A DNA stretch of 64,000 nucleotides from Parachitinimonas caeni (GCF_030129945.1 NZ_JARRAF010000010.1:104920-168919), one strand, 5' to 3'. Shown: positions 28,853 through 40,255, counted from the first letter of the stretch. Translations and numbers: made by a program. The notes: a model not told the origin generated them from the letters alone.

Positions 28853-30385
28853 ATGACGCAACTTACCCTCACCCCAGGCAAACTCTCTCTTTCCCTATTG
28901 CGGCAAATCGCCCGCGAAGAAGTCACACTGAAACTTGATCCCGCCGCCATTGCCGGCATTGAAGCCGGTGCCAAGGCAGTAGCCGCGATTGCCGATCTGG
29001 GCAAGCCCGCCTACGGCATCAACACCGGCTTTGGCCGACTGGCATCGACCCATATCCCCAACGATCAACTCGAACTGCTGCAAACCAATCTGGTGATGTC
29101 GCACGCCGTCGGCGTGGGCGAGCCAATGTCGGCACCGGTCGTCAAACTGCTGCTCACACTCAAACTATCGAGCATGGCGCGGGGATTCTCGGGCATCCGC
29201 CTGTGCGTGATCGAAGCGATGGTCAAGCTCTTCAATGCCAGGGTTTTGCCCGTGATTCCGGTCAAAGGATCGGTTGGCGCATCTGGCGACCTCGCGCCGC
29301 TCGCCCATATGGCCGCAACCTTGTTGGGTGTGGGAGATGTCACGGTGGATGGCCAGCGCATGTCAGCCGTTGCGGGTCTCGAAATTGCCGGTCTCAAGCC
29401 CATGAAGCTAGCAGCCAAAGAAGGGCTGGCACTCTTGAATGGCACCCAGGCCTCAACCGCCCTGGCGCTCAAGCATCTTTTCGATATTGAAGACCTGTAT
29501 CAGACCGCACTGGTCTCCGGTGCGCTGAGCGTGGATGCTGCAGCCGGTTCGGTAGTACCCTTCGATGCCCGCATCCATGAGCTGCGAGGCCACCAGGGCC
29601 AAATTGATGCTGCAGCGGCCTACCGCAGCCTGCTCACCGGATCGCAGATCAATCTTTCCCACCGCGACTGCGGCAAGGTTCAAGACCCCTACAGCCTGCG
29701 TTGCCAACCGCAGGTAATGGGCGCCTGTCTCGACCAGATCCGCTGGGCATCGCAAGTGCTGCTCACCGAATCCAACTCGGTATCCGATAACCCGCTGGTT
29801 TTCCCGGATACCAATGAGGTTTTGTCGGGAGGCAACTTCCATGCCGAGCCCGTGGCCTTCGCTGCTGACAATCTGGCCTTGGCCGTCGCCGAGATCGGCG
29901 CCCTGGCCGAACGCCGCATTGCATTGCTGATTGATGCTACGCTGTCCGGTCTACCACCTTTCCTGGTTAAGGATGGCGGGGTAAATTCGGGCTTCATGAT
30001 TGCCCATGTCACCGCCGCAGCGCTGGCTTCGGAGAACAAGACGCTGGCTCACCCGGCCAGTGTGGACTCCCTGCCGACCTCGGCCAATCAGGAAGACCAC
30101 GTTTCCATGGCCACCTTTGCCGCACGCAAACTTGGCGATATGGCCAGTAACGTCGCAAATATTCTGGCGATAGAATTGCTGGCAGCGGCACAGGGCGTGG
30201 ATTTGCGGGCTCCGCACAGCACTTCGCCGGACTTGGCCAAAGCCATGCAGAAGATTCGTGACCGGGTACCGCATTACGATATCGACCGCTACTTCGCGCC
30301 GGATATCGCTACCCTGCACGATATGGTCGTCGCGGAAGAGTTCGCCCAGCTGTCACCGTTCCGTTTCGCCTCGCAGGCACACTGA
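28853..30385 (+). CDS. hutH: Histidine ammonia-lyase
   Basis: 510 residues, AGGAGG upstream. Removes ammonia from histidine to give urocanate. The autocatalytic MIO cofactor comes from Ala143-Ser144-Gly145 in [16 protein letters not shown]. Other family blocks: [54 protein letters not shown] and the C-terminal [14 protein letters not shown]. First gene of the hut cluster; a likely HutC operator is upstream and a terminator-like hairpin follows. Confidence 0.97.
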   Translation: MTQLTLTPGKLSLSLLRQIAREEVTLKLDPAAIAGIEAGAKAVAAIADLGKPAYGINTGFGRLASTHIPNDQLELLQTNLVMSHAVGVGEPMSAPVVKLLLTLKLSSMARGFSGIRLCVIEAMVKLFNARVLPVIPVKGSVGASGDLAPLAHMAATLLGVGDVTVDGQRMSAVAGLEIAGLKPMKLAAKEGLALLNGTQASTALALKHLFDIEDLYQTALVSGALSVDAAAGSVVPFDARIHELRGHQGQIDAAAAYRSLLTGSQINLSHRDCGKVQDPYSLRCQPQVMGACLDQIRWASQVLLTESNSVSDNPLVFPDTNEVLSGGNFHAEPVAFAADNLALAVAEIGALAERRIALLIDATLSGLPPFLVKDGGVNSGFMIAHVTAAALASENKTLAHPASVDSLPTSANQEDHVSMATFAARKLGDMASNVANILAIELLAAAQGVDLRAPHSTSPDLAKAMQKIRDRVPHYDIDRYFAPDIATLHDMVVAEEFAQLSPFRFASQAH

Positions 30386-30398
30386 GCACAGACGCTTG

Positions 30399-30425
30399 TG
30401 CCACCAGCGTGCCGGGCTGGTGGCA
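30399..30425 (+). terminator. Stem-loop between hutH and hutC
   Basis: TGCCACCAGC and GCTGGTGGCA form a perfect 10-bp stem with a seven-base loop. There is no T run, so it may attenuate or protect mRNA rather than fully terminate. Confidence 0.5.
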
Positions 30426-30465
30426 AGTAAATGATATATAAGCAAATCCAGAGAGATAATCGGCC

Positions 30466-31161
30466 ATGACCGCACCCGCTTACCAACGCATCAAGGACTA
30501 CCTTGTCGATCAGATCCAGGCTGGCATCTGGCGCGAAGGTGATCTGATTCCGTCAGAAAACGAGCTGGCCCGCCAGTTCGATGTCGCACGCATGACCGTC
30601 AACCGTGCCGTGCGAGAGCTGGCCGATGAAGATGTGCTACGGCGGGTGCAAGGCGCCGGAACCTTTGTCGCAGCGCCCAAGTACCAGTCAACCCTGGTGA
30701 CCTTGCGCAGCATTGCCGAAGAAATTCGCGAACGCGGCCATCAGCATTCGTGCCAGGTGCTCAAACTGGCCGAGGCCAACGCCCCGCTGCTGCTGGCGCA
30801 GGAAATGGCCGTTGAGCCCGGTGCCGACGTCTATCACTCGGTACTGCTGCACCGTGAAAACGGCTTGCCGATTCAGCTTGAAGACCGCTGGGTCAATCCA
30901 CCGATGGGGCCGGGTTATCTCGAACAGGACTTTCGCCATCTGACACCGAACGAATACCTGGTGCGCTTTGCCCCCCTTGAGCGCGCAGAATACCGGATTG
31001 AAGCCCGCATGCCCGATCCGGCCACGCGCGAGCTCTTGGCCATGGGCAAGGACGAGCCTTGCCTTGTCCTGCACCGCCGCACTTTCAGCCAAGGCAAGAT
31101 CTGTTCGGTCGTCAATCTGTACCATCCGGCCGGCCGATACCGCTTCAGTGGCCACTTTTAA
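30466..31161 (+). CDS. hutC: Histidine utilization repressor HutC (GntR family)
   Basis: 231 residues. N-terminal GntR winged helix ([64 protein letters not shown]) and a C-terminal UTRA ligand domain (about 85-231), which in HutC binds urocanate and releases DNA. GMGTFV-like GAGTFVA and the final [14 protein letters not shown] are typical of HutC. Its place between hutH and hutU, inside the genes it should control, suggests autoregulation. Confidence 0.93.
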   Translation: MTAPAYQRIKDYLVDQIQAGIWREGDLIPSENELARQFDVARMTVNRAVRELADEDVLRRVQGAGTFVAAPKYQSTLVTLRSIAEEIRERGHQHSCQVLKLAEANAPLLLAQEMAVEPGADVYHSVLLHRENGLPIQLEDRWVNPPMGPGYLEQDFRHLTPNEYLVRFAPLERAEYRIEARMPDPATRELLAMGKDEPCLVLHRRTFSQGKICSVVNLYHPAGRYRFSGHF

Positions 31162-31223
31162 TCGACCGCCCCCGTTCAACCCAGGCGCCCGCTACGGCGT
31201 GGCGCCTCGCAGAGGATGCTTCC

Positions 31224-32894
31224 ATGACTGACCCTCGCCTGGACCCTACTCGCCAGATCCGCGCTCCGCGCGGCAACACCCTCACCTGCAAGAGCTGGCT
31301 GACCGAAGCCGCTTACCGGATGATCCAGAACAATCTGGATACAGAAGTCGCCGAACACCCGCAAAGCCTCGTGGTTTATGGTGGCATCGGCCGCGCAGCC
31401 CGTAACTGGGAATGCTACGACCGTATCCTCGATACCCTGAAGACATTGAACGACGATGAAACCTTATTGATCCAGTCCGGCAAGCCCGTCGGCGTATTCC
31501 GCACCCATGCCGATGCACCGCGCGTTCTGCTGGCCAACTCCAATCTGGTTCCTCATTGGGCAAACTGGGAACACTTCAACGAGCTCGATCGCAAAGGTCT
31601 GATGATGTACGGCCAGATGACGGCGGGCTCCTGGATCTACATCGGCTCGCAAGGCATTGTGCAAGGCACATATGAGACGTTCTTCTCCGTTGCCAATCAA
31701 CACTTCGGTGGCAATCCAAAGGGGCGCTGGATTCTGACTGGCGGCCTCGGCGGCATGGGCGGTGCGCAACCATTGGCCGCCACCATGGCCGGATTCTCGA
31801 TGCTTGCCGTTGAGTGTGACGAAACCCGTATCGACTTCCGCCTGAAGACTCGCTACCTCGACCAGAAAGCCGCCAATCTGAACGAGGCGCTCGCCATTAT
31901 CGAACAAGCCAAGGCCGATGGCCGAGCGGTATCGGTGGGTCTGCTCGGCAATGCCGCAGAAGTCTTTGCCGAGATCGTCTCACGTGGCATTACGCCAGAT
32001 GTCGTCACCGACCAGACCTCCGCCCACGACCCGGTTCACGGCTATCTGCCACTGGGCTGGAGCCTGACCCAGTGGCGTGACCGGCAGAAGACCGACCCGC
32101 AAAGCATCGTCGAACCGGCCAAGCGGGCCATGGCCATTCAGGTACAGGCCATGCTGGAGCTGCAAAGACGTGGCGCGGCCACGCTCGACTATGGCAACAA
32201 TATCCGCCAGATGGCACTGGAGATGGGCGTCAGCAACGCCTTCGACTTCCCTGGCTTTGTACCCGCTTATATCCGCCCCCTGTTCTGCGAAGGCATCGGG
32301 CCTTTCCGCTGGGTAGCGCTGTCAGGCGATCCGGAAGACATCTACAAGACCGACCAGAAAGTCAAAGAGCTGATTCCTGATGATCCGCACCTGCACAACT
32401 GGCTGGATATGGCCAAGGAGCGGATCGCTTTCCAGGGCCTGCCCGCGCGGATCTGCTGGGTCGGCCTGGGTGATAGACATCGTCTGGGCCAGGCATTCAA
32501 CGAGATGGTCAGGAACGGCGAGCTGAAAGCACCGGTGGTGATCGGCCGCGACCACCTCGACTCCGGCTCGGTAGCAAGCCCAAACCGCGAAACCGAAGCC
32601 ATGCAGGATGGCTCGGATGCGGTATCTGACTGGCCATTGCTGAACGCCCTCCTCAACACGGCTGGTGGAGCCACTTGGGTATCGCTGCACCACGGCGGTG
32701 GCGTCGGCATGGGTTTCTCCCAGCACTCGGGGGTTGTCATCGTCTGCGATGGCACTGAGGCTGCCGCCAAGCGAATCGAGCGCGTACTATGGAATGATCC
32801 GGCAACGGGCGTCATGCGCCATGCCGATGCGGGCTACGACATCGCCCAAAACTGCGCCCGCGAACGCGGGCTCAACCTGCCGATGTTGAAGTAA
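31224..32894 (+). CDS. hutU: Urocanate hydratase
   Basis: 556 residues from ATG 31224 (AGAGGA upstream); a longer frame to 31059 overlaps hutC and is rejected. Converts urocanate to imidazolonepropionate using a tightly bound NAD. Conserved blocks: [56 protein letters not shown], the NAD site [13 protein letters not shown] and C-terminal [23 protein letters not shown]. Second catabolic step after HutH. Confidence 0.97.
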   Translation: MTDPRLDPTRQIRAPRGNTLTCKSWLTEAAYRMIQNNLDTEVAEHPQSLVVYGGIGRAARNWECYDRILDTLKTLNDDETLLIQSGKPVGVFRTHADAPRVLLANSNLVPHWANWEHFNELDRKGLMMYGQMTAGSWIYIGSQGIVQGTYETFFSVANQHFGGNPKGRWILTGGLGGMGGAQPLAATMAGFSMLAVECDETRIDFRLKTRYLDQKAANLNEALAIIEQAKADGRAVSVGLLGNAAEVFAEIVSRGITPDVVTDQTSAHDPVHGYLPLGWSLTQWRDRQKTDPQSIVEPAKRAMAIQVQAMLELQRRGAATLDYGNNIRQMALEMGVSNAFDFPGFVPAYIRPLFCEGIGPFRWVALSGDPEDIYKTDQKVKELIPDDPHLHNWLDMAKERIAFQGLPARICWVGLGDRHRLGQAFNEMVRNGELKAPVVIGRDHLDSGSVASPNRETEAMQDGSDAVSDWPLLNALLNTAGGATWVSLHHGGGVGMGFSQHSGVVIVCDGTEAAAKRIERVLWNDPATGVMRHADAGYDIAQNCARERGLNLPMLK

Positions 32895-32964
32895 TACCCA
32901 GCTCCGCAACGCCCCGCCCTGCGGGGCGTTTTACATTGTGATCTGCGCACTTTCTAGAGTTGCC

Positions 32965-33516
32965 ATGCCTATACGTTTAGCCACACCCGCCGATGCGCAC
33001 ACCATCGCCCGCATTCATGTCCTATCGTGGCAAGGCGCCTATCGCGGCATCGTTCCGGATGCGCATCTGGACGCCATGCAGATCAGTCACCGAGAAGCCA
33101 TCTGGCGCGAACGGCTGCACACCGCTGAAACTGAAACTTGGTTAGCCGATCACAATGGGGAGGCCCTTGGCTGGATCAATACCGGGGCGTCCCGCGACAA
33201 CGATGCCACACCAGATTGCGGAGAAGTCCTGGCGCTGTATGTGCTGCCGGAACACTGGTCCACCGGAGCTGGGCGCGCATTGTGGCTACATGCCCGCTCC
33301 CGAATGGTCAGTGCCGGCTGGCGTCAGATCAGTCTTTGGGTGCTCTGCGACAACCTGCGCGCCATCCGCTTCTATGAGACCGCCGGCTTCCAGCCTGAGC
33401 CTGGTAGTGAAACCGAGCTAACCCTGGGCGGCAAAACACTGATAGAACGCCGTTACCGGCATACACTTGTTTACACAACAGATGACTTACCCCCCCAGAC
33501 GGAGCCCCAGCCGTGA
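32965..33516 (+). CDS. GNAT family N-acetyltransferase within the hut cluster
   Basis: 183 residues from ATG 32965; a GTG at 32938 would add nine residues. The fold is indicated by [50 protein letters not shown] (acetyl-CoA loop) and [19 protein letters not shown]. Substrate unknown. The stop overlaps the hutI GTG start, so it is co-translated with hutI. GNAT genes are occasional passengers in hut operons; a direct role in histidine breakdown is not established. Confidence 0.87.
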   Translation: MPIRLATPADAHTIARIHVLSWQGAYRGIVPDAHLDAMQISHREAIWRERLHTAETETWLADHNGEALGWINTGASRDNDATPDCGEVLALYVLPEHWSTGAGRALWLHARSRMVSAGWRQISLWVLCDNLRAIRFYETAGFQPEPGSETELTLGGKTLIERRYRHTLVYTTDDLPPQTEPQP

Positions 33517-34727
33517 CAGACTTCGACACCCTTTTCCTCAACGCCAACCTGGCCACTTTTTGCGGTGAAGGTTATGGCGAGATTCGTGACGGCGCACTGG
33601 CAATCGCCAACGGCAAGATTGTCTGGCTAGGCCCTCGCAATGCGCTACCCAGCGGTTGGGCTGCCAGCACCGACAAGATTATTGATGCCAAGGGCGGCTG
33701 GATTACACCGGGTCTCATCGACTGCCATACCCATCTGGTTTATGGCAGCAATCGTGCCGCCGAATGGGAAATGCGGCTGGAAGGCGCCAGTTATGAAGAG
33801 ATTGCGCGGGCAGGCGGTGGCATCCGTTCTACCGTCAGCGCCACACGCGCTGCAGATGAAAGGGTATTGCTCAGTCAGGCATGGTCACGGGCACAGGCTC
33901 TGGCCAGTGAGGGCGTTACCACCGTCGAGATCAAGTCGGGCTATGGGCTGGATACTGACAGCGAAGCGCGCATGCTGCGGGTTGCCCGGCGCATCGGCGA
34001 TAGCGGCCAGCTGGCAGTACGCACCACCTTTCTGGGCGCCCACGCCTTGCCGGCTGAATTTGCGGGTCGCGCTGATGACTATATTGACCATCTATGCCAG
34101 CACATGCTTCCAGCGATTGCTGCGGAAGGACTGGCGGATGCCGTTGATGCATTCTGCGAGACCATTGGTTTCAGCCCAGCCCAAACTGAGCGCGTGTTTC
34201 AACGCGCACAAGAACTGAATCTACCGGTCAAACTACATGCCGAACAGTTGTCCAATCAGGGCGGGGCTGCATTGGTCGCACGTTTTCAAGGATTATCGGC
34301 AGACCATATCGAATGGCTGGACGAAGCAGGTATCGCCGCCATGAAGCGGGCCGGCACGGTCGCAGTGCTGCTACCAGGGGCGTTTTATTGCCTGCGCGAG
34401 ACCAAGGTGCCGCCGATTGACGCATTACGCGCCGCAGGCGTGCCGATGGCCGTTGCGACCGACCATAACCCTGGCACGGCCCCGCTGCTCTCACTGCGTC
34501 TCGCCATGAACATGGCCTGCACGCTGTTCCGCCTGACACCCGCCGAGGCCTTGGCCGGCGCAACGCGCCACGCTGCAGCAGCGCTCGGACTGAACGACAG
34601 AGGCCGACTCGAAGTCGGCCTGCGTGCAGATTTGTGCGTTTGGCAAGTGGAGCGGCCGGCAGAGCTGATCTATCAGATTGGTGGCCAGCCACTACGTATG
34701 CGCTACCTGGAGGGGCGTCAGCTATAA
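33513..34727 (+). CDS. hutI: Imidazolonepropionase
   Basis: 404 residues, GTG start overlapping the previous gene. Hydrolyses imidazolonepropionate to N-formiminoglutamate. Amidohydrolase fold with metal ligands in [82 protein letters not shown] and [10 protein letters not shown]. The pathway continues with HutG or HutF, neither of which is in the window. Confidence 0.97.
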   Translation: MTDFDTLFLNANLATFCGEGYGEIRDGALAIANGKIVWLGPRNALPSGWAASTDKIIDAKGGWITPGLIDCHTHLVYGSNRAAEWEMRLEGASYEEIARAGGGIRSTVSATRAADERVLLSQAWSRAQALASEGVTTVEIKSGYGLDTDSEARMLRVARRIGDSGQLAVRTTFLGAHALPAEFAGRADDYIDHLCQHMLPAIAAEGLADAVDAFCETIGFSPAQTERVFQRAQELNLPVKLHAEQLSNQGGAALVARFQGLSADHIEWLDEAGIAAMKRAGTVAVLLPGAFYCLRETKVPPIDALRAAGVPMAVATDHNPGTAPLLSLRLAMNMACTLFRLTPAEALAGATRHAAAALGLNDRGRLEVGLRADLCVWQVERPAELIYQIGGQPLRMRYLEGRQL

Positions 34728-34848
34728 GACAGATCCATGGGCCGGACTTTCGTCACGATACGTTGGTGTCCACCCAAAATCTTCTGCCCAACCTGGGATC
34801 TGAGAACGTTAGATTTGCAGTCGCGCCAGGCTGAGGCTGGAGGTAACG

Positions 34849-35994
34849 CTAAGCCAGTACAGGCGGCAGCGCGCCCGTCAGAGCCTGCTTGCGTGCCGTC
34901 GCAGTTCCGAGTAAAGCAAAACCAAGCAATGCGCCATCCTCCGACATAAAACTGGCGGCAATCCCCCCGTCTTCGGGCTCAATCCGCCACTCCCCGGCAG
35001 AACCAATCGCCGGCGGCGATACCACAGTCGGGCAGGCAGGGGTTTTGACCACGACCGGCATGGCGGGATAGCGCACCGGGGTAGGCGTGCCGGCCAGCGT
35101 CGGGGCCAGCGCACGCGCGGCATTCATGATAGGCAGCACGAAGGGCAGCACCAGCCCTTCTACCTCTGCGCAATCACCCAAGGCGAAGATCGCAGGATCA
35201 CTGGTTTGCAGATGGCGATCGACAACAATGCCACGCGCTGTCTTGATACCTGCAGCGGCAGCGAGGGCGATGCGCGGACGCAAGCCAATAGCGGACAGCA
35301 CCAGATCTGCCTCCAGCACATCACCACCAGCCAGCGTGACCTGATAGCCCACAGCCGTACGATTTACTGCAGCGGCTTGTTCGCCGAGTCGCAGCGTAAT
35401 CCCGGCGGTCTCCAGCTGACGCATCATGAATTCGCCTGCAGCCTGTGGTAGTAGGCGAGACAGCGGCCATTGCATCGGATCAATCACCGTCACTTCAAAA
35501 CCTGCCGTAACAAGATCATTGGCAAACTCACAACCAATCAAGCCGCCGCCTAGCAATATCACGCTGCGCTTGCCAAGCAAAGCCGCTCGAAAGCGGCCGT
35601 AGTCCGACAGATCATTCACCGTCAGCACCTCGGTAACGGCATCGCCCTGCATTGGTGGTGTAAATGGGTCCGCCCCCAGTGCCAGCACCAGCTTGCCATA
35701 CGGATACTCGCCGGACGCCGTTTTCACGACTTTGCGCACAGGGTCGATCTGCTCGACCCGGCTACCGGGGCGAACCGCCGCTTTCAGTTCTGTCGCCATC
35801 TGCTCGGCCGATTTCATCGCCAGGCTCTCGGCAGTTTTGTTGGCTGCCAGGCCATTCGACAGCATGGGTTTGGAATAGAAGGCTGCGCTATCTGCACTCA
35901 GCAGGGTTAGCGAGGCATCCGGAGCCAACTTGCGAAACTCACGAGCAACAGTGTAGCCAGCAAGGCCGCTACCCAGAATCAATACGTCAGACAT
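34849..35994 (-). CDS. FAD-dependent rubredoxin reductase (rubredoxin-NAD+ reductase)
   Basis: 381 residues, GGGAGAA upstream of ATG. Pyridine nucleotide-disulfide oxidoreductase fold: FAD site VLILGSGLAGYTVAREF at the N-terminus, NAD(P)H site VILLGGGLIGCEFANDL near the middle, and the second FAD motif IFALGDCAEVEG. It is third in a run rubrerythrin, rubredoxin, reductase, which makes transfer of electrons from NAD(P)H to rubredoxin the likely role. No redox CxxxxC motif, which separates it from disulfide reductases. Confidence 0.88.
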   Translation of the reverse strand: MSDVLILGSGLAGYTVAREFRKLAPDASLTLLSADSAAFYSKPMLSNGLAANKTAESLAMKSAEQMATELKAAVRPGSRVEQIDPVRKVVKTASGEYPYGKLVLALGADPFTPPMQGDAVTEVLTVNDLSDYGRFRAALLGKRSVILLGGGLIGCEFANDLVTAGFEVTVIDPMQWPLSRLLPQAAGEFMMRQLETAGITLRLGEQAAAVNRTAVGYQVTLAGGDVLEADLVLSAIGLRPRIALAAAAGIKTARGIVVDRHLQTSDPAIFALGDCAEVEGLVLPFVLPIMNAARALAPTLAGTPTPVRYPAMPVVVKTPACPTVVSPPAIGSAGEWRIEPEDGGIAASFMSEDGALLGFALLGTATARKQALTGALPPVLA

Positions 35995-36105
35995 GATGTT
36001 CTCCCGCAGGGCCGGTTAGAAAGGCCAAAAAATGACGGCGCCCGAGGCGCCGTTGTTGTTCCGCCGATGCCAGAGTCAACGGAACCCCGTATGGCGATGC
36101 CGTCG

Positions 36106-36273
36106 TCAGGCTATCTGCAGCATGTCGAAATCGGCTTTTGCCACGCCACAATCGGGGCAAGACCAGTCTGCCGGTATATCTTCCCAACGGGTTCCCGCAA
36201 CAATGCCTTCTTCGGGCATGCCCACCGCTTCGTCATAAATAAATCCGCAAACGATACATTGATACTTATGCAT
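36106..36273 (-). CDS. Rubredoxin
   Basis: 55 residues, too short for usual length cut-offs. Small iron-sulfur-free electron carrier with one Fe bound by four cysteines: CIVCG near residues 6-9 and CPDCG near residues 39-42. It begins [18 protein letters not shown], then [30 protein letters not shown], the standard rubredoxin pattern. GGAG lies eight bases before the ATG. It sits between rubrerythrin and rubredoxin reductase on the same strand and should shuttle electrons between them. Confidence 0.95.
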   Translation of the reverse strand: MHKYQCIVCGFIYDEAVGMPEEGIVAGTRWEDIPADWSCPDCGVAKADFDMLQIA

Positions 36274-36309
36274 GATGATGTCTCCAGTCTGTAGCAGTCG
36301 ATCCGGCGT

Positions 36310-36786
36310 TCATGCGCCGATTTTTTCCAGAACGGCACGATACTGGTTCGCGTGCCTTTCTTCCACTTTCGCAAGTGCAGCGAATCGCTTGGCTGCTTTT
36401 TCCAGAATCGCCAGGAAGCGTTCTGCATGCTCGCGCGACTCGGCAATCTGCTCGTCTATTTCAGCCACCGCTGCATGATTCCCCTCTTCTACCGCAACAT
36501 GGCGAAATGCAGGGTACATCTCGGTGTATTCGTAAGTTTCGCCTTCAATCGCGTACTTCAGCGCTTTGGCCGGGGTCATCTGGTCTTTTGGAAATAACAG
36601 GTCCAGATGTCCGAAGGCATGCATGACCTCCTGATCGGCTGTCTCCTCAAAAACCTGGGCAGTTTCAAGATCTCCTGCCTCGCGTGCCAATTTGGCAAAG
36701 TACCGATACTTGATGTGAGCCATCGACTCACCCGCAAATGCGGATTCCAGATTCTTGATGGTGGCGGATGCGTTAGCGCTTGTCAT
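36310..36786 (-). CDS. Rubrerythrin-family peroxidase lacking a rubredoxin domain
   Basis: 158 residues. Ferritin-like four-helix diiron protein that reduces hydrogen peroxide. Di-iron ligands are visible: E in AFAGESMAHIKYRYFA, E..H in FEETADQEVMHAFGHL, a further Glu in EGETYEYTEMYPAFRHVAVEEGNHAAVAEI and E..H in ALAKVEERHANQYRAVL. Classical rubrerythrin ends in a rubredoxin domain; here that function is a separate gene just downstream. A candidate OxyR site lies about 90 bases before its start. Confidence 0.9.
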   Translation of the reverse strand: MTSANASATIKNLESAFAGESMAHIKYRYFAKLAREAGDLETAQVFEETADQEVMHAFGHLDLLFPKDQMTPAKALKYAIEGETYEYTEMYPAFRHVAVEEGNHAAVAEIDEQIAESREHAERFLAILEKAAKRFAALAKVEERHANQYRAVLEKIGA

Positions 36787-36874
36787 TTCGGCTCTCCTTT
36801 GAATTTGAATCTTGCAGACACTGTGTTGTCTGCAGGCTTGAACGCATCTTATGCCCCTCTCGAAAATTAATCTA

Positions 36875-36911
36875 ATTAATTAATACTCAGTTATTGATTG
36901 TTTTTATCTAT
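36875..36911 (-). promoter_or_regulatory. Candidate OxyR binding site upstream of rubrerythrin
   Basis: Read on the minus strand, ATAGATAAAAACAAT matches the OxyR half-site ATAGNTNNNANCTAT at nine of ten fixed positions. After exactly seven bases, TGAGTATTAATTAAT matches at five of ten. The site lies between oxyR and the rubrerythrin gene, in the right place to activate the operon. Assigned by eye from a remembered consensus. Confidence 0.5.
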
Positions 36912-37018
36912 CAAAGTCACACAAAAAAGGATGGCAACCATCTGGTGCCATCCTATCTGCAGACCTGCAAACCACCAACGCACATGGCCGGAATGAGAGC
37001 AACCGCCGGTAAAACCTG

Positions 37019-37960
37019 TCAGCCTCCGATCACCACCGCGTCAGGAATCATTTCCACAGCGGGAATCTCAGCATTCACAATCGCCTGCCGGATCGCCTCA
37101 ATAGCCTCACGTCGCGGAAAATTCCGGCGCCATGCCAGCACCACCCGTCGAGTGGGTTCAGGCTTGGCAAAGGGGATCAGACTCAATAGGTGCTTATCTG
37201 CAGTGGTAACCGAGGTTGCTGGCAACACTGTCACCCCTATGCCGCCAGCCACCATATGCCTGATCGTGGTCAGGGAACTACCTTGCAAAGTGCGCTGCAG
37301 GCTGCCGGCAGGCAAGGCTTCACGATTCAACTCCGGGCAGCTTTGCAAGACCTGATCTCGAAAACAGTTGCCGGACGATAGCAGCAACACATTCTCCTCA
37401 GAGAGCATCGCTGTATCGACTTCATTGGCTTGCTCCCAAGGGTGGCCCTTCGGCGCAGCTACCACGAAAGGTTCGTCGTACACCGCCTGGGTGACAATAC
37501 CGGGCTCGCGGAAAGGTTCCGACAGCACCGCCACATCTATCTCGCCTTGCTTGAGCATCTCTGCTAACCGGCTGGTGTAATTTTCTTCGAGCAGTAACTG
37601 CATCTGCGGGGCACGCTGCCGCAAAAGCGGAATCAGATAGGGCAGAAGATAGGGGCTGACCGTGTAGATGGCACCAAGTCGCAACGGCCCAGACAGAGGA
37701 TCTTTCCCCTGCTCGGCCAGCTGCTTGATGGTCTGGATCTGCTCCAGCACTCGTTGCGCCTCGCCGACAATACGCTCGCCAACGGGAGTAACGGTGACAT
37801 CGCCGGCAGAACGCTCGAACAAGGTCACGCCGAGTTCGTCTTCAAGCTTCTTGATCGCCACCGACAAGGTCGGCTGACTGACAAAGCAGGCATTGGCAGC
37901 TCGTCCAAAATGGCGCTCCCGCGCCACCGCAACGATGTACTTAAGCTCCGTGAGCGTCAC
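37019..37960 (-). CDS. oxyR: Hydrogen peroxide-responsive LysR-type regulator OxyR
   Basis: 313 residues from a GTG at 37960 with GGGGGG five bases upstream; a longer frame to 38020 lacks family support. N-terminal LysR helix-turn-helix (LKYIVAVARERHFGRAANACFVSQPTLSVAIKKLEDELGVTLFERS). In the effector domain two cysteines lie in GNCFRDQVLQSCPEL with the nine-residue spacing of the redox pair Cys199/Cys208 of E. coli OxyR. Upstream of, and in line with, the rubrerythrin-rubredoxin-reductase genes it probably controls. Confidence 0.92.
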   Translation of the reverse strand: MTLTELKYIVAVARERHFGRAANACFVSQPTLSVAIKKLEDELGVTLFERSAGDVTVTPVGERIVGEAQRVLEQIQTIKQLAEQGKDPLSGPLRLGAIYTVSPYLLPYLIPLLRQRAPQMQLLLEENYTSRLAEMLKQGEIDVAVLSEPFREPGIVTQAVYDEPFVVAAPKGHPWEQANEVDTAMLSEENVLLLSSGNCFRDQVLQSCPELNREALPAGSLQRTLQGSSLTTIRHMVAGGIGVTVLPATSVTTADKHLLSLIPFAKPEPTRRVVLAWRRNFPRREAIEAIRQAIVNAEIPAVEMIPDAVVIGG

Positions 37961-38038
37961 GTCTACCCCCCCTGACACACCTTGAGCCTGAATGGCCCCA
38001 GGCTTGCATACCCGGAGCAAGAATTGGCGATGCCATGA

Positions 38039-39358
38039 TCAGACGCGCTCACCCCACAGATCGTGCTCGTCTGAATCAACGATCTTGACTGTCATCCAGT
38101 CGCCCACCTGCACGCCTTCGCTACCCTCAATATAGACATTGCCATCAATCTCGGGCGCATCGGCATAGCTACGAGCGACAACACCTTCTTCGTCCACTTC
38201 ATCCACCAGCACTTTCAACTCACGCCCTACCTTCTCGGCAAGCTTGCGGGTACTGATTTCTGCCTGCTTTTCCATGAATCGCGCTTTGCGCTCTTCCGCC
38301 ACTTCAGGCGCAACATGGTCTGCCAGAGCATTGGCCGTTGCCCCATCGACCGGCGAATAGGTAAAGCAACCAACTCGGTCTAACTGCGCCTCATCAAGAA
38401 AGTCCAGCAACATCTGGAAATCTTCCTCGGTCTCGCCAGGAAAACCGGTAATAAATGTCGAGCGGATAGCGATATCGGGACAGATCTCACGCCATTTCTG
38501 GATGCGTCCCAGCACATTTTCTGCGTTGGCAGGGCGCTTCATGGCCTTGAGCACACGGGGACTGGCATGCTGGAAAGGGATATCCAGATAAGGCAGTAAT
38601 TTGCCTTCCGCCATGAGCGGGATGACTTCATCAACATGCGGATACGGGTAGACGTAGTGCAAGCGCACCCAGATTCCCATTTCGCCCAGCTCCCTGCACA
38701 GCTCGGTCATGCGGGTCTTCACAGGTCGGCCATTGTGAAAGCCAGTACGGTACTTGACGTCTACTCCATAAGCGCTGGTGTCTTGAGAAATAACCAGCAA
38801 TTCCTTGACGCCCGCTTTGGCAAGATTTTCCGCTTCGCGCAGCACTTCATGAATCGGGCGCGACACCAGATCACCACGCATGGATGGGATGATGCAGAAA
38901 CTGCAACGATGGTTACAGCCTTCCGAGATCTTCAGGTAAGCAAAATGCTTTGGTGTAAGCCGAATGCCCTGAGGAGGGATCAGATCGGTAAATGGATCGT
39001 GCGGTTTAGGCAAATGCTGGTGTACAGCCGCCAAGACCTCATCGGCCGCATGGGGGCCAGTAACCGCCAGCACCGAAGGGTGAACCTTCTTGACTGTATC
39101 ACCACCTTCACGAGCCCCCAGACAGCCCGTGACAATGACCTTTCCGTTTTCTGTCAGCGCCTCGCCGATGGCATCCAGCGATTCAGCTACCGCACTATCG
39201 ATAAAACCACAGGTATTGACCACCACCAAGTCAGCGTTCTGATAGCTTGGCGAAATGACATACCCTTCGGCTCGTAGCTGGGTAAGTATTTGTTCCGAAT
39301 CAACTAAAGCCTTAGGGCACCCCAGAGAGACCACCCCGATACTTGGTAATTTATTCAT
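38039..39358 (-). CDS. rimO: Ribosomal protein S12 methylthiotransferase RimO
   Basis: 439 residues. Radical-SAM enzyme that adds a methylthio group to an Asp of ribosomal protein S12. Domain order: UPF0004 domain with cluster cysteines in [23 protein letters not shown] and [10 protein letters not shown]; radical-SAM core with [24 protein letters not shown] domain at the C-terminus ([30 protein letters not shown]). Full length. Divergent from the unknown gene at 39759, with a 400-base spacer. Confidence 0.96.
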   Translation of the reverse strand: MNKLPSIGVVSLGCPKALVDSEQILTQLRAEGYVISPSYQNADLVVVNTCGFIDSAVAESLDAIGEALTENGKVIVTGCLGAREGGDTVKKVHPSVLAVTGPHAADEVLAAVHQHLPKPHDPFTDLIPPQGIRLTPKHFAYLKISEGCNHRCSFCIIPSMRGDLVSRPIHEVLREAENLAKAGVKELLVISQDTSAYGVDVKYRTGFHNGRPVKTRMTELCRELGEMGIWVRLHYVYPYPHVDEVIPLMAEGKLLPYLDIPFQHASPRVLKAMKRPANAENVLGRIQKWREICPDIAIRSTFITGFPGETEEDFQMLLDFLDEAQLDRVGCFTYSPVDGATANALADHVAPEVAEERKARFMEKQAEISTRKLAEKVGRELKVLVDEVDEEGVVARSYADAPEIDGNVYIEGSEGVQVGDWMTVKIVDSDEHDLWGERV

Positions 39359-39758
39359 CGTCCGTTGCTGCCGAATCTATGCAAAACGCGAGAGTATACA
39401 GCCGCTTAGATGATAAGACCGCTAAATCATTGGTTTGAATCAGATTCGCCACTGGATCCCATTCTTCCTCGTTCCCGGTACGCAAGAGGCTGGTGTTCGA
39501 GGCTGCCATCCCGTCTTGTCTCGACACCTTGCTCCAACACTTCACGACCCATGCAGATCAGTATTGAGACAGTGTCGAATGGTGATTCGTCACTCGGTTC
39601 CAGCTTTCCTGCAATTGGCTTGATGTTATTGATGCAGCAGGAATCACGAAACAAGTACCAACACAACGCAAGCAGAAAAGCGTCAGATAGCACCATGCAA
39701 TCCCGACGACGACACACCGACCGGGACCCAGAGAACTGCACTCGGGAGGTAAACAGAA
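39359..39758. other. Divergent intergenic region rimO / unknown gene
   Basis: About 400 bases. Overlapping frames on both strands (39410-39769 and 39427-39798) show no family character and are not called. The right edge has GGGAGGT, the ribosome site of the next gene. Promoters for both directions are expected; none is clear by eye. Confidence 0.45.
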
Positions 39759-40223
39759 ATGAGTTTTGAAACCGCACACCAACTGGTTGCCAGTTCATTT
39801 CGCGCCGCAGCAGCCCATGGCACGCACCTCCTTCCGGTCAGGCACAATGATCAGGCCAACCTTACTTGGAGCCTAGTACTGCAAAAGATAACTCTGCTAC
39901 CTATCGAGCATCGGCTCGTCATAGCAGGCCACTATGATTCGAAAATTGACGTTGATACGGTATCGATTGGCTTGACCGAACTGCTTGCGCATCGCATGCA
40001 GTGGGAACGCAAGGCTGTTCGACTTGCGATTAGACGTTACTTTGATCACTCCCCACAAAATACTCCGCAGGGGAAAGTCGCAGATTTAATGAGTGCGGAA
40101 ACGCTCTCGCGTCGTTATTTCGACCAAGTGTGCGTGATTCTGGACAGCTTCTGGTTCCAAGCTATCGACGCAATCTACCGGCAATTACCGGTAGTACCAA
40201 AAGCTCTGGAGCAGGCTGCCTGA
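39759..40223 (+). CDS. Conserved-looking protein of unknown function
   Basis: 154 residues, no recognised family. ATG is preceded by CGGGAGGTAAACAGAA, a good ribosome site. No signal peptide or membrane segment; mixed helical composition with basic stretch QWERKAVRLAIRRYFDH in the middle and a Ser/Leu-rich C-terminus. It is followed by a short GC hairpin and the convergent phaR gene. I cannot assign a function; the intact frame and ribosome site support it being a gene. Confidence 0.65.
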   Translation: MSFETAHQLVASSFRAAAAHGTHLLPVRHNDQANLTWSLVLQKITLLPIEHRLVIAGHYDSKIDVDTVSIGLTELLAHRMQWERKAVRLAIRRYFDHSPQNTPQGKVADLMSAETLSRRYFDQVCVILDSFWFQAIDAIYRQLPVVPKALEQAA

Positions 40224-40233
40224 GTAGACCTAA

Positions 40234-40255
40234 AGCAGGCCCCAACCAAGGGGGC
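40234..40255 (+). terminator. Hairpin between the unknown gene and phaR
   Basis: GGCCCC and GGGGCC arms around a short loop form a GC-rich stem between two converging genes. No clear T run; likely shared. Confidence 0.4.
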
